The notes: generated by a model not told the origin, from the sequence alone. A DNA stretch of 64,000 nucleotides from Streptomyces sp. NRRL B-3428 (GCA_000721375.1 JOGW01000005.1:62001-126000), one strand, 5' to 3'; shown: positions 40,364 to 49,043, counted from the stretch's first letter. Numbers and translations are program-made.

Positions 40364-41554
40364 ATGGCTACCGACGACTTCAGCGCCACACCCAGGGCGC
40401 TCGCCACCGAAGCCGTGCACGCCGGCCGCGAGGACCTCGCCGGGCTCGGACTGCACGCCCCGCCGCTCGATCTGTCGACCACCTACCCCTCGTACGACAG
40501 CCGTGAGGAAGCCGCCCGGATCGACGCCTTCGCCGCGACCGGTGCGCTCGACGACGGACCTCCCGTCTACGCACGGCTCAGCAACCCGACCGTGGGCCGC
40601 TTCGAGACGGCGCTCGCACGGCTCGAGGGCACCGAGAGCGCTGTGGCCTTCGCGAGCGGGATGGCCGCGCTGACGGCCGTGCTCCTTGTGCGCGCTTCGT
40701 TGGGCCTGCGTCACGTCGTGGCCGTCCGGCCGTTGTACGGCTGCAGCGACCATCTCCTGAACGCCGGGCTGCTCGGCACGGAGGTCACCTGGGTCGACCC
40801 GGCCGGGATCGCCGACGCGATCCGGCCCGACACCGGGCTCGTCCTGGTGGAATCCCCGGCCAACCCGAACCTGCGCGAGCTCGACCTGCGCGCCATCGCC
40901 GCCTCCTGCGGTTCGGTGCCGCTGCTCGCCGACAACACCTTCGCCACCCCCGTACTGCAGCGGCCCGTGGAGAGCGGGGCGCGGCTCGTGCTGCACAGTG
41001 CGACCAAGTACCTGGGCGGGCACGGCGATGTGATGGGCGGGATCGTGGCCTGTGACGAGGAGTTCGCGCGCAAGCTGCGCCAGGTGCGGTTCACGACCGG
41101 TGGTGTGCTGCATCCGTTCGCCGGCTATCTGCTGCTGCGGGGCCTGGCCACCCTGCCCGTACGGATGCGGGCGGCCTCCGCCTCGGCCGCCGAACTGGCC
41201 GCGCGCCTTGCCGCCGATCCGCGGGTCGCGGCGGTGCACTATCCGCGGATCGGCGGCGCGATGGTGGCCTTCGAGACGGTGGGCGACCCGCACGAGGTGA
41301 TCGCCTCCGTGCGGCTCGTCACCCCCGCGGTCAGCCTCGGCAGCGTGGACACCCTGATCCAGCACCCGGCGTCCATCAGCCATCGGATCGTGGATGCCCG
41401 GGACCGCCGCTCCTCAGGAGTGAGCGACCGGCTGCTGCGGATGTCGGTCGGGCTCGAGGACGTCGAGGACCTCTGGGCCGATCTGGATCAGGCGCTCAAC
41501 GGGCGCCCGGATCGCGGGGTGCGGGACGGGCGGCATGCGGGAGCGGTGAGCTGA
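40364..41554 (+). CDS. PLP-dependent trans-sulfuration enzyme (Cys/Met metabolism)
   Basis: Enzyme of 396 residues of the cystathionine gamma-synthase/gamma-lyase/methionine gamma-lyase family. Hallmarks: LSTTYPSYDSREEA near the N-terminus, YARLSNPTVGRFETALARLEG, the SGMAALTAVL segment and the PLP lysine in HSATKYLGGHGDVMGG. Exact reaction cannot be told apart by eye. A CAGAAT -10 lies 6 bp before the ATG, predicting a leaderless mRNA. The Lrp regulator is divergent. Its last 59 bp overlap the convergent gene at 41496. Confidence 0.9.
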   Translation: MATDDFSATPRALATEAVHAGREDLAGLGLHAPPLDLSTTYPSYDSREEAARIDAFAATGALDDGPPVYARLSNPTVGRFETALARLEGTESAVAFASGMAALTAVLLVRASLGLRHVVAVRPLYGCSDHLLNAGLLGTEVTWVDPAGIADAIRPDTGLVLVESPANPNLRELDLRAIAASCGSVPLLADNTFATPVLQRPVESGARLVLHSATKYLGGHGDVMGGIVACDEEFARKLRQVRFTTGGVLHPFAGYLLLRGLATLPVRMRAASASAAELAARLAADPRVAAVHYPRIGGAMVAFETVGDPHEVIASVRLVTPAVSLGSVDTLIQHPASISHRIVDARDRRSSGVSDRLLRMSVGLEDVEDLWADLDQALNGRPDRGVRDGRHAGAVS

Positions 41555-42980
41555 TCTCGGCGCCGTCTCGGTGGTCCGCACCGTCGAGGCGGGCCGTGAT
41601 CACCAAGGTGCCCTCCTCGATCTGGAAGTCGAGCGGCAGGCCCAGGCCGCGCATCGCCGCGACCATGCCGGTGTTGGCGGCCCGGGTCACCGCGTACACG
41701 CTGTCGCAACCGGCCTCGACGGCCATCGCGACCAGGCGCTCCAGGAGTTCGGCGCCGATGCCGCGGCGCTGCCAGTCGTCCTCGACGAGCAGCGCCACCT
41801 CGGTCTCGTCGCCGTCCCAGAGCAGATGGCCGAGTCCGACGAGCCGGCCCGATGCGGTCTGCACGGCGAGGGTGCGGCCGTAGCGGGGGCTGAGCAGATG
41901 GTTGAGGTACTTGTCCGCGTCGCCGACCGGGCCGTGGTAGCGCAGCCGCAGCGTCTCGGGTGAGCAGCGCTCCTGCATCACCTTGGCCGCCTCGACGTCG
42001 GTGAGATCGGCGCGGCGCACGGTGATGGCGTTGCCCTCGGGCAGGGTCAGGACGTCCTGTGCACGCGGAATCCGAGGTCCGAGCCGTGCGTCCAGCTCGA
42101 CCAGCGCGCGGGCCCGGGCGAACTCCGTAGGAGTGAACGGCAGATACGGGCGCTCCACGACGATCTCGCCGCCCTCGCCGTCCTGCAGGCGCAGCACACA
42201 GTCGTCGAGCTTGCCCTCGACGGGCGCGGTCTGTGCCGCGCGGGCCCGTGACTTGGCGGGCACGGAGCGGATGGTGCACCGGCCGAGCAACTGGCGCAGC
42301 GCGAGGGGGAGTTCGGCGGCGTCCAGGGCGGTACGGGTGGCCAGGCCCAGGATGCGGGTCGGTGCGTCCACGAGGTCGTGGGCGTCGGCCCGCTCGGTCC
42401 AGGTGCTCGATCCGCCGGCGCCGGCGACGGCCCGCGTGAGGTCGGTGACGGCCAGGTCCTGAGGGGCGCGGAGCAGGAACTCGTCCACCGTGCCCTGCGC
42501 GAGCGGATGCGTCTGCAGGCTCAGGATGTCCACGCGCAGCGCGGCGAGTGCGGCGCACAGCGCGGCCAGCGAGCCGGGCTCGTCGCGCACCGTGGTGCGC
42601 ATCCGCCACAAGGTGGTGGGCGTCTGCAGCGGCGTTGCCTCGATGGCCTCGTCCGCGTGGAGCGGCGGTGGAGGCGGCGGCGGTGCATGGCTATGTCGTC
42701 GTGCCCACCAGGTGTGGAACAGGGCTGTGGCCGCCAGCGCCACGGCCGAGGCGATCAGCATGAACGGACCGCGCGGTCCCTTGACCACCGTCTTCGCGAT
42801 GGTGTCCGCGACCGCGACGGCCGTGAACAGCGCCGCAAGCTCGACGACATCACGGCGCCAGTGGTGGCGCGCCGTGCGCCGGGAGCCCGGGGCGCGCCGC
42901 TGGGGGCGGCGCAGCCACCGGGACTTGGGGCTGCCGGCGTTCGTGGCCTGCGGTGCGGTCTCAGAAGTCACTTCAGTCAT
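41496..42980 (-). CDS. Membrane-linked ACT-domain GNAT acetyltransferase
   Basis: Multidomain protein of 494 residues. A basic N-terminus and two hydrophobic segments (about 47-62 and 73-90) suggest membrane anchoring; a proline-rich linker follows. Residues 120-180 resemble an ACT domain (WRMRTTVRDEPGSLAALCAALAALRVDILSLQTHP), usually an amino-acid sensor. The C-terminal GNAT domain (about 330-470) has VRRADLTDVEAAKVMQERCS, ALLVEDDWQRRGIGAELLERLVAMA with the acetyl-CoA loop and the final GLPLDFQIEEG. Likely an amino-acid-responsive protein acetyltransferase, which is inference. Start ATG MTEVTS; overlaps the neighbour 3' end. Confidence 0.8.
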   Translation of the reverse strand: MTEVTSETAPQATNAGSPKSRWLRRPQRRAPGSRRTARHHWRRDVVELAALFTAVAVADTIAKTVVKGPRGPFMLIASAVALAATALFHTWWARRHSHAPPPPPPPLHADEAIEATPLQTPTTLWRMRTTVRDEPGSLAALCAALAALRVDILSLQTHPLAQGTVDEFLLRAPQDLAVTDLTRAVAGAGGSSTWTERADAHDLVDAPTRILGLATRTALDAAELPLALRQLLGRCTIRSVPAKSRARAAQTAPVEGKLDDCVLRLQDGEGGEIVVERPYLPFTPTEFARARALVELDARLGPRIPRAQDVLTLPEGNAITVRRADLTDVEAAKVMQERCSPETLRLRYHGPVGDADKYLNHLLSPRYGRTLAVQTASGRLVGLGHLLWDGDETEVALLVEDDWQRRGIGAELLERLVAMAVEAGCDSVYAVTRAANTGMVAAMRGLGLPLDFQIEEGTLVITARLDGADHRDGAEISSPLPHAARPAPRDPGAR

Positions 42981-43243
42981 GGCAGCACTCTGAACGATCG
43001 GTGTTGCGTGATCACGAACGCTTTGTGACTGAGCGGTTAAGTTCCCTTCTGTCCTTTTTGCCGACAGGTTGCTTCCGTATTGCATCGGGAGTCGTTGCAG
43101 GTCGGAGCAGGTGTGACAGCCCGGTACGGGGGGATGGGTGCCGTCACCCGGTCAGCGCCTTGTGCAGTCGCGGCCGCCACTGACAACGACCTTGCCGCCT
43201 GAAGCCCGTCAGCAACCCGCAGGTCAGAGCCGGTTGTCCGGCC
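42981..43243. other. Intergenic region upstream of the ACT-GNAT gene
   Basis: About 260 bp without a gene. It holds the promoter region of the leftward gene (AT-rich near 43010-43060). A plus-strand stretch around 43203-43225 resembles part of a SAM-riboswitch core but has no gene to control; see rejected items. Confidence 0.4.
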
Positions 43244-43279
43244 AGGTGGACGCGCGGGTGGACGGGCGGGTGGCCGGAC
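43244..43279. repeat. 12-bp tandem repeat after the phoD stop
   Basis: Three 12-bp units (minus strand GTCCGGCCACCC, GCCCGTCCACCC, GCGCGTCCACCT) directly follow the stop codon. Confidence 0.65.
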
Positions 43280-44857
43280 TCACTGCCCCACGCGACCAGG
43301 CTGCAGGACCTTCGTGAAAAGCACCGCCCCCGTGTCGTCGCGCAGCCGTACCGTCAACTCCCCGCTGCCGCCGTCGATGTCGACCTCCCCGAAGTACTGG
43401 GGCGTCTCGGCCGGTGAGACATTCGCGCGCGTCGGGGCCTTCACGAAGGACTGCTCGGGACCGAACGTGCCGTCCAGTTTCACCGCGGGGAACCCGCCGG
43501 CGGCCAGTGGCCCGGACACGAACTCCCAGAACGGCGCGAAGTCCTTGAACGCCGCGCGCGAAGGGTCGTAGTGCTGCGCGGAGGTGTAGTGCACATCGGC
43601 GGTGAGCCACAGGGTGCCCGTGATCCGCTGGCGCTTGATGTGGCGCAGCAGCTCGGCGATCTGCAGCTCACGGCCGAGGGGCGCACCCGGGTCGCCCTGG
43701 GCCACCGCCTCGAAGTTCGTCGCACCGTCCGCGACGATCAGGCCGAGCGGCATGTCGGAGGCGATCACCTTCCATACCGCACGCGAGCGGGCCAATTCCC
43801 GCTTCAGCCAGGCCAGCTGCTCGGCGCCCAGGATGCCGACCGCGTCCTCGCTCTGGTTGTTCGTGGAATTCGCATTGCGATACGTGCGCATGTCCAGGAC
43901 GAAGACATCAAGGAGCGGACCGTGATGCACCACCCGGTGGACGCGGCCCTCGGTGCGCTGTCCGGAGAGCGTGGACACAGGGAAGTACTCGCCGAAGGCC
44001 TGCCGGGCGTGCGCCGCGAGGACGTCGACGTTCTTCTCCGTGTAGCGGACGTCGTCGAGGATCTGGCCCGGGTACCAGTTGTTGCGGACCTCGTGGTCGT
44101 CCCACTGGACGATCGAGGGGACCTCGGCGTTGAAGCGCCGCAGGTTCTCGTCCAGCAGGTTGTAGCGGAACGTGCCGCGGTACTCGGCCAGCGTCTCGGC
44201 GACCTTGGCCTTCTCCTCGGTCATCACGTTGCGCCACACCCGCCCGTCCGGCAGCGTGACGGTGGGCTGCAGCGGGCCGTCCGCGTACACCGTGTCACCG
44301 CTGCACAGAAAGAAGTCGGGGCTGCGGCGGCGCATCTCCTCGAAGACCCGGAAGCCCCCGATGTCCGGGTTGATGCCCCAGCCCTGGCCCGCGATGTCAC
44401 CGGACCACACGAAGCGCACATCCTGGTGGCGGCGTTCGGGGGCGGTACGGAACGTGCCGGTGACCGGGCGGCCGGTGCGGCGCGGGTCGTGCGGGTCGGC
44501 GAGCGTGACGCGGTAGTGGATCTGCTCGCCCGCGGGCAGTCCGCGCAGCCGCGTCGTGCCCGTGAAGTCGCTGCCGGGACCGAGCAGCGGTCCGTGCCAA
44601 CGGTGCGTACGGCGGAACGATTCGGTGGCCGAGGTCTCCACGATCATCCGGGCCGGCCGGTCGGCACGCACCCAGACCAGACCCGAGTGCGCATCGACGT
44701 CCCCGGTCTGCACACCCCAGTCGGCGCTCGGCCGCCCGGACAGGGCGAGCGCGGGCGCGGCGCCCAGCGCGGGCAGTGCCAGCGCCGCCGACGCCGCGAG
44801 CGAACCGCGCAGCACGGAGCGGCGGCCGGGGGTGGGGCCCTGCTGACCTGATGACAT
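43280..44857 (-). CDS. phoD: Tat-exported alkaline phosphatase PhoD
   Basis: Secreted phosphodiesterase/alkaline phosphatase of 525 residues. A Tat signal (GRRSVLRGSLAAS, cleavage near PALALS) precedes a fibronectin-like N-domain (WGVQTGDVDAHSGLVWVRADRPARM) and the PhoD metallophosphatase core: FVWSGDIAGQGWG, FLCSGDTVYADG, WDDHEVRNNW, LDMRTYRN, ASDMPLG, LTADVHYTSAQHY. Releases phosphate from organic phosphates in the medium. ATG with GGAGGAG. A PHO box lies 65 bp upstream, so PhoP should activate it in phosphate starvation. Confidence 0.95.
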   Translation of the reverse strand: MSSGQQGPTPGRRSVLRGSLAASAALALPALGAAPALALSGRPSADWGVQTGDVDAHSGLVWVRADRPARMIVETSATESFRRTHRWHGPLLGPGSDFTGTTRLRGLPAGEQIHYRVTLADPHDPRRTGRPVTGTFRTAPERRHQDVRFVWSGDIAGQGWGINPDIGGFRVFEEMRRRSPDFFLCSGDTVYADGPLQPTVTLPDGRVWRNVMTEEKAKVAETLAEYRGTFRYNLLDENLRRFNAEVPSIVQWDDHEVRNNWYPGQILDDVRYTEKNVDVLAAHARQAFGEYFPVSTLSGQRTEGRVHRVVHHGPLLDVFVLDMRTYRNANSTNNQSEDAVGILGAEQLAWLKRELARSRAVWKVIASDMPLGLIVADGATNFEAVAQGDPGAPLGRELQIAELLRHIKRQRITGTLWLTADVHYTSAQHYDPSRAAFKDFAPFWEFVSGPLAAGGFPAVKLDGTFGPEQSFVKAPTRANVSPAETPQYFGEVDIDGGSGELTVRLRDDTGAVLFTKVLQPGRVGQ

Positions 44858-44921
44858 CTGTGCGTCTCCTCCGACGGGACCGACAAGTGTGCGAGAACAG
44901 ACCTACTGGGGCGTCGCGTCG

Positions 44922-44943
44922 CTCGTGCGAACCCCAAGTGAAC
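44922..44943 (-). promoter_or_regulatory. PHO box (PhoP-binding direct repeats)
   Basis: On the minus strand two adjoining 11-bp units GTTCACTTGGG and GTTCGCACGAG match the Streptomyces PhoP direct-repeat unit (GTTCACC plus four). Position and orientation fit phoD; the rest of the 277-bp divergent gap serves the VOC gene. Confidence 0.75.
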
Positions 44944-45134
44944 AACTCCCTTGCCTCGTAAGGGAACACGGCACGCGCTACACCCCGGACCGCGCTACGA
45001 CACCTACGCCCCACGTCCTAGGACCGATGCCACGACGGGTGTACGACCAGGGCCCGATGGAGCGGTGATCAACTTCGTCTAGGCTCCTGACCAGGCGGGG
45101 ACGCACCGCTCACCGTCTCCGGGGGGAGTCCCGA

Positions 45135-45539
45135 ATGAACGTCGAAGGCCGCAGCCACATCCGTATCGCCCGCCCGTCGAAGGGCCTGGCGGCCCTGGAG
45201 GAGTTCTACGTCCAGGGCCTCGGCCTGAGCGTGATCTGGCGCTCGGGGGACGACCACGAGGGCCACGACCTGCTGATGGTCGGCTGGCCGGACGCCGGCT
45301 GGCACCTTGAGCTCGTGTACGACGCGGAGCACCCCGTCCTCCCGCAGCCCACCGAGGAGGACCTCCTCGTGGTCTACCTGGACGGGCCGGTCCCGGACGA
45401 GCTCGTGGCCCGGATCGAGGCGAACGGCGGCAAGCGTGTGCAGTCGCCCAACCCGTACTGGAACGAATGGGGCGTCACGCTGGAGGACCCGGACGGCTAC
45501 CGTCTCGTCCTGTCCACCCGCGCCTGGTCCAACGCCTGA
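45135..45539 (+). CDS. VOC family protein
   Basis: Vicinal-oxygen-chelate fold protein of 134 residues (glyoxalase/bleomycin-resistance/dioxygenase superfamily): HIRIARPSKGLAALEEFYVQGLGLSVIWRSGDD, then DLLMVGWPDAGWHLELVYD and GVTLEDPDGYRLVLSTRAW with the metal-site Glu and His candidates. The reaction cannot be inferred. ATG with GGGGGGAG. Monocistronic, convergent with the MocR gene. Confidence 0.85.
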   Translation: MNVEGRSHIRIARPSKGLAALEEFYVQGLGLSVIWRSGDDHEGHDLLMVGWPDAGWHLELVYDAEHPVLPQPTEEDLLVVYLDGPVPDELVARIEANGGKRVQSPNPYWNEWGVTLEDPDGYRLVLSTRAWSNA

Positions 45540-45594
45540 GCGGCCCTGCGACGGGGCGATCCTCTGCCGTGGGCTGCCTCTGGTTGTGGCGGCG

Positions 45595-47055
45595 TCAGCC
45601 GTCCGCCCCGTCCCGTACGACACGCGCGAGCAGTGCCACCGCCTCCTCGATCCGATACGGCGCCAAGTGCGCGTATCCGATGACCAGCTGTGCCCGACGG
45701 CCCTTCGCGCGGGGCGTGGCGGAGTACGACTCAAGGAGTCGCACCGCGAGCCCCGCGTCGGCCGCGCGCTCCACCAGCTCCGGACCCGAAGGACCGCCCG
45801 CCGGCAGCGCGGCGATCACATGCAGGCCGGCGGCGATCCCCGTGACCTCCGTGCCGGGCAACCGCTCGGCCAGGGCCGCGACCAGAACGTTGCGCCGCTC
45901 GCGGTAGGTCCGCAGACAGCGCCGCAAGTGCCGGTCGTAGTCGCCGCGTTCGACGAACCGGGCCAGGGCCTCCTGGTCGAGCGCCGGATTGCCCAGGTCC
46001 ATCAGGCGTTTGCGGGCCACGACGTCCTCCGTCAGATGCTCCGGCACCACCAGCCAGCCGAGCCGCATCCCCGGGGCCAGCGACTTGCTGACCGATCCGG
46101 TGTAGGCCACGTGATCCGGGTCGAGGCCCTGCAACGCCCCCACGGGCGCGCGGTCGTAGCGGAAGTCCCCGTCGTAGTCGTCCTCGATGACGAGACCGTC
46201 CACCGACCTTGCCCAGTCGAGCAGTTCGGCCCTGCGCGCGGGGGAGTAGGCGATCCCCGAAGGGAACTGGTGCGAGGGAGTCGCGACGAACGTGCGCACC
46301 CCGGCCTCGCGCAGCAGCGACAGGTCGGGGCCCTCGGCGTCCAGGGGTATGCGTACGGTCTTCATCCCCGAGTGCCCGAACAGCTCCGCGTGCTCGGGAC
46401 TGCCCGGATCCTCGGCGGCCACGGTCCGCTCTCCGCGTGCGTGCAGCACGAGGCCGAGCAGGGTCATCGCCTGCGAGACACCGGAGCACACCACCACCCG
46501 CCCGGGATCGACGACGACGCCTCTGCGGCGGACGAGCAGGTGCGCCACGGCCGTACGCAGGCGGAGCAGACCGCGCGGGTCCGGATAGCCGAGCGTGGTG
46601 TGGGGCAGTTCGGCGAGGACCGCGCGGTGGGCCGCGGACCACGCGGTACGGGGGAACAGGGACAGATCGGGCACCCCTGGCAGGAGGCTCAGCGAAGGCT
46701 GTGGCGTGGCCGGGCTGCGGCGCTCACCGCCCCCCGCCGCCGAGGCCACTGCTCCGCCCACCCAAGTGCCCGCCCCACGCCCGGCCCGCAGATACCCCTC
46801 GGCGGTCAACTGCTCGTAGGCCTCGGTGACCAGGCCCCGCGAGACGCCCAGGTCGGCGGCGAGCGCACGGCTGGCCGGCAGCCGTGTGCCCTGCGCGAGG
46901 CGGCCCGAGCGCACCGCGTCGCGCAGCGCGGACTGCAGTGCCTTGCCGCGCGAGCGCGCGGGTGCGGCGGCAGCGGGGAGCAGCAGCTCCCATGCCGTGG
47001 TCCAGATGTCCGAACTCTGGCTCGGCCCGGCGGAATTGGTCCCCGATGACGTCAT
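45595..47055 (-). CDS. MocR/PdxR-type GntR regulator with aminotransferase domain
   Basis: Regulator of 486 residues fusing a GntR winged helix (about 30-95: GKALQSALRDAVRSGRLAQGTRLPASRALAADLGVSRGLVTEAYEQLTAEGYLRAGRGAG) to a fold-type I aminotransferase domain that binds PLP as effector; the PLP lysine is in YTGSVSKSLAPGMRLGW. MocR proteins often regulate the divergent gene. Here only 47 bp separate it from the EamA gene, and both starts are predicted leaderless. Direct repeats GGACC (47062-47066 and 47074-47078, 12 bp apart) are candidate binding sites. Confidence 0.92.
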   Translation of the reverse strand: MTSSGTNSAGPSQSSDIWTTAWELLLPAAAAPARSRGKALQSALRDAVRSGRLAQGTRLPASRALAADLGVSRGLVTEAYEQLTAEGYLRAGRGAGTWVGGAVASAAGGGERRSPATPQPSLSLLPGVPDLSLFPRTAWSAAHRAVLAELPHTTLGYPDPRGLLRLRTAVAHLLVRRRGVVVDPGRVVVCSGVSQAMTLLGLVLHARGERTVAAEDPGSPEHAELFGHSGMKTVRIPLDAEGPDLSLLREAGVRTFVATPSHQFPSGIAYSPARRAELLDWARSVDGLVIEDDYDGDFRYDRAPVGALQGLDPDHVAYTGSVSKSLAPGMRLGWLVVPEHLTEDVVARKRLMDLGNPALDQEALARFVERGDYDRHLRRCLRTYRERRNVLVAALAERLPGTEVTGIAAGLHVIAALPAGGPSGPELVERAADAGLAVRLLESYSATPRAKGRRAQLVIGYAHLAPYRIEEAVALLARVVRDGADG

Positions 47056-47102
47056 GGGAGTGGACCTTAATCGGGACCGCTTCGCTCCCTAGCGTCAGGT
47101 GC
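47056..47102. promoter_or_regulatory. 47-bp divergent leaderless promoter region
   Basis: Rightward -10 TAGCGT (47090-47095) ends 7 bp before the EamA ATG; leftward -10 TAAGGT (47064-47069) ends 8 bp before the MocR ATG. Two direct GGACC repeats lie between, suited to one MocR dimer controlling both. Confidence 0.55.
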
Positions 47103-48356
47103 ATGAACTCCACCACCGCACGCGGCAGTCTCCTGGCCGCCTTCGCCTGCTGCCTCGTCGGCGCCTCGTTCACCGCGAACAGCGTGCTCGGCGACTACCC
47201 CTACGCAGGAGGGCAGTTCCTCCGGTACGGCCTCGCCTGCCTTCTGCTCCTGCCGCTCCTGGGACGCGGCGGCCTCGCCCCGCTGCGTCGCCTCACGCGC
47301 CGCCAGTGGGGACGGCTCGCCGTGCTCGCGGCGGTCGGCATGGTCGGCTTCAACATGGCGGTGCTCTACGCCGAGCGCACCGCCGAACCCGCGGTGCCCG
47401 GGGTGCTCGTGGGCTGCGCCCCCGTGGTCGTGGCGGTGCTCGTACCGCTGATGGGTGCGCGCAGGCCCACCCGCGTCGTGCTCTACGGGGCGCTGCTGGT
47501 CGCCGCGGGCGCGTTCACCGTGCAGGGTTGGGGCAGGACCGACGCCCTGGGCATCGCCTTCTCCGTGTGCGCTCTGCTCGGCGAGGTGGGCTTCGCCGTG
47601 ATCGCCGTACCGCTGGTCCGTCCCCTGGGTCCCAAGCTCCTGTCGGCGACGGTCTCCGGGATCGCGGCCGTGGAAGCACTGGCCGTCGGTCTGCTGACGC
47701 AGGGCGGACAGGCGTTGCGCGTGCCGACGCAGGGCGAGGTGGTCGCCCTGCTGTGGCAGGCGGTGATCGTCACGGTGGTCGGCTTCGTCTGCTGGTACGC
47801 GGGTATCCAGCGGATCGGCGCCGAGCGGGCCACGCTCTTCTCGGGTCTCATCCCGGTGGCGGCCGCCGCCACCGCACCTCTGGTCGGCACGGGGAACTAC
47901 GGCGCGCCGCAGGCGGTCGGCAGCGTGCTGGTCGGGCTCGGAGTCGCCCTGGGATCGGGAGTGTTCAGCCGGCGCGAGACTCCCGACCCTGCTGTCGACG
48001 CGGCAGGAACGGCCGCTGATGCATCCGCAACCGGCGTCGAAGCCTCGGGAACCGGCGTCGAAGCCTCAGGCGCTGGCGTCGAGGATCACCCGCGCGACGA
48101 GGGCCGGATCGTCGTTCATCGGCACATGGCCGCAGCCGGGCAGCCGGACGAGCCGGGCGCCGGGGATCGTCCGCTTGGCGCGCACACCCTGCCGGCGAAG
48201 CAGCAGCCGGTCGCGGGTGCCCCAGCCGATGGTGACCGGCACGGCGTCCGTGTCGACGTCCTCGCCGAACCGCACGGAGCGCCCGGCGGCGAGCGTCGCG
48301 TGGAACCCGGTGGCCTCGCGCAGCGCGAGCGTCTCGGCCACCACCGCCTCGGGTGA
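47103..48356 (+). CDS. EamA family transporter with abnormal C-terminal extension
   Basis: Drug/metabolite-type exporter with ten hydrophobic segments in its first 300 residues (AAFACCLVGASFTANSVLG, LACLLLLPLLG, LAVLAAVGMVGFNMAVLYAER and so on). The family normally ends near here. The frame instead continues for about 118 residues through three 7-residue repeats (ATGVEAS, GTGVEAS, GAGVEDH) and then antisense to the convergent hydrolase gene, with a total length of 417. The tail looks like non-coding sequence read through, so the original stop was probably lost by repeat expansion or a frameshift near 48000. Likely regulated by the divergent MocR protein. Transport substrate unknown. Confidence 0.8.
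   Translation: MNSTTARGSLLAAFACCLVGASFTANSVLGDYPYAGGQFLRYGLACLLLLPLLGRGGLAPLRRLTRRQWGRLAVLAAVGMVGFNMAVLYAERTAEPAVPGVLVGCAPVVVAVLVPLMGARRPTRVVLYGALLVAAGAFTVQGWGRTDALGIAFSVCALLGEVGFAVIAVPLVRPLGPKLLSATVSGIAAVEALAVGLLTQGGQALRVPTQGEVVALLWQAVIVTVVGFVCWYAGIQRIGAERATLFSGLIPVAAAATAPLVGTGNYGAPQAVGSVLVGLGVALGSGVFSRRETPDPAVDAAGTAADASATGVEASGTGVEASGAGVEDHPRDEGRIVVHRHMAAAGQPDEPGAGDRPLGAHTLPAKQQPVAGAPADGDRHGVRVDVLAEPHGAPGGERRVEPGGLAQRERLGHHRLG
48024..48086. repeat. 21-bp tandem repeat across the hydrolase stop
   Basis: Three 21-bp units (minus-strand type GGCTTCGACGCCGGTT...). Unit 1 is the last seven codons and stop of the hydrolase; units 2 and 3 follow it and have lost the stop. The same units are read sense in the EamA tail. 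Confidence 0.8.
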
Positions 48357-48902
48357 ACGGCGCCCGGGATGGGCGTAGATGGTGCTGGTGAGCGCCGCGC
48401 GCCCGGCCGCCGAGCGCGACAGCCGCTCGATCGCCGGCAGCGGAAGCAGCTTGGCGCCCCGGTGCATGGCCAGGAGCGTGCCGAAGGCGTAGCGGCGTTC
48501 CGCCTGGGTCCAGAATCCGGCCGGCGACAGGGCCGTCACGGACCGGACGAGCTTCTCGCGGCCCATCTCCAGCGCGAGCAGTCCACCGAGTGAATTGCCC
48601 ACCACGTGCGGCCGGTCGAGGCCGAGCGCCTCGCACAGGGCGCCGAGCGCGGGCACCACTCCGGACAGGTCGTACGAGATGCCGTCCGGTAGCGCGGACG
48701 AGGCGCCGAAACCGGGCAGATCGACAGCAATCACCTCACGCTCAGCCGCGAGTATCCCGAACACCGGGTCCCAGGCCTGGTGATGGTGGCCGATCCCGTG
48801 CAGCAGAAGCAGCGGATCTCCCGAACCGGCGCGCCGGTACACGACGCTGACGTCCTTCGGTCCCTGCGCGGTGTCGACGCTGAAGGTGACGGTGGCGGAC
48901 AT
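48066..48902 (-). CDS. Alpha/beta-fold hydrolase
   Basis: Hydrolase of 278 residues: oxyanion region LLLLHGIGHHHQAWD, DLPGFGASS, nucleophile elbow VVGNSLGGLL (Ser), acid Asp in GWGTRD and His in LPGCGHVPMND. The substrate is not evident; serine esterases, C-C hydrolases and haloperoxidase-like enzymes share this pattern. Start ATG at MSATVTF is chosen because GAGGAG lies 4 nt upstream; an ATG 36 bp further up lacks a site. Convergent with, and overlapping, the EamA reading frame by 291 bp. Confidence 0.87.
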   Translation of the reverse strand: MSATVTFSVDTAQGPKDVSVVYRRAGSGDPLLLLHGIGHHHQAWDPVFGILAAEREVIAVDLPGFGASSALPDGISYDLSGVVPALGALCEALGLDRPHVVGNSLGGLLALEMGREKLVRSVTALSPAGFWTQAERRYAFGTLLAMHRGAKLLPLPAIERLSRSAAGRAALTSTIYAHPGRRSPEAVVAETLALREATGFHATLAAGRSVRFGEDVDTDAVPVTIGWGTRDRLLLRRQGVRAKRTIPGARLVRLPGCGHVPMNDDPALVARVILDASA

Positions 48903-48953
48903 GCTGCTCCTCGTCGGGTCGGCGGTGTTCGTAGACATGATGTCAGCAACAAC

Positions 48954-48965
48954 TACCGTTCGGTA
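48954..48965. promoter_or_regulatory. Small palindrome upstream of the hydrolase gene
   Basis: TACCG, TT, CGGTA perfect inverted repeat about 52 bp before the hydrolase start; the form suits a TetR-type operator, but no regulator is adjacent. Confidence 0.3.
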
Positions 48966-49043
48966 ACCCCTTGTTGAGGGTTCGAGCGGACGAAGGTGGA
49001 GTGCCGGAATATCCCGATACGTGACTCAAGTCCCGTTCGCCGT

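Noticed and set aside
42973..42979. Half-site TTCAGTC of the deiminase-regulon operator before the ACT-GNAT gene
   Set aside because: The other arm is absent and the sequence is part of the start of the coding region; expected by chance.
43190..43240. Plus-strand sequence TGAAGCCCGTCAGCAACC resembles the core of SAM riboswitches
   Set aside because: The required flanking helices are not visible, and there is no plus-strand gene downstream; it lies behind a minus-strand gene.
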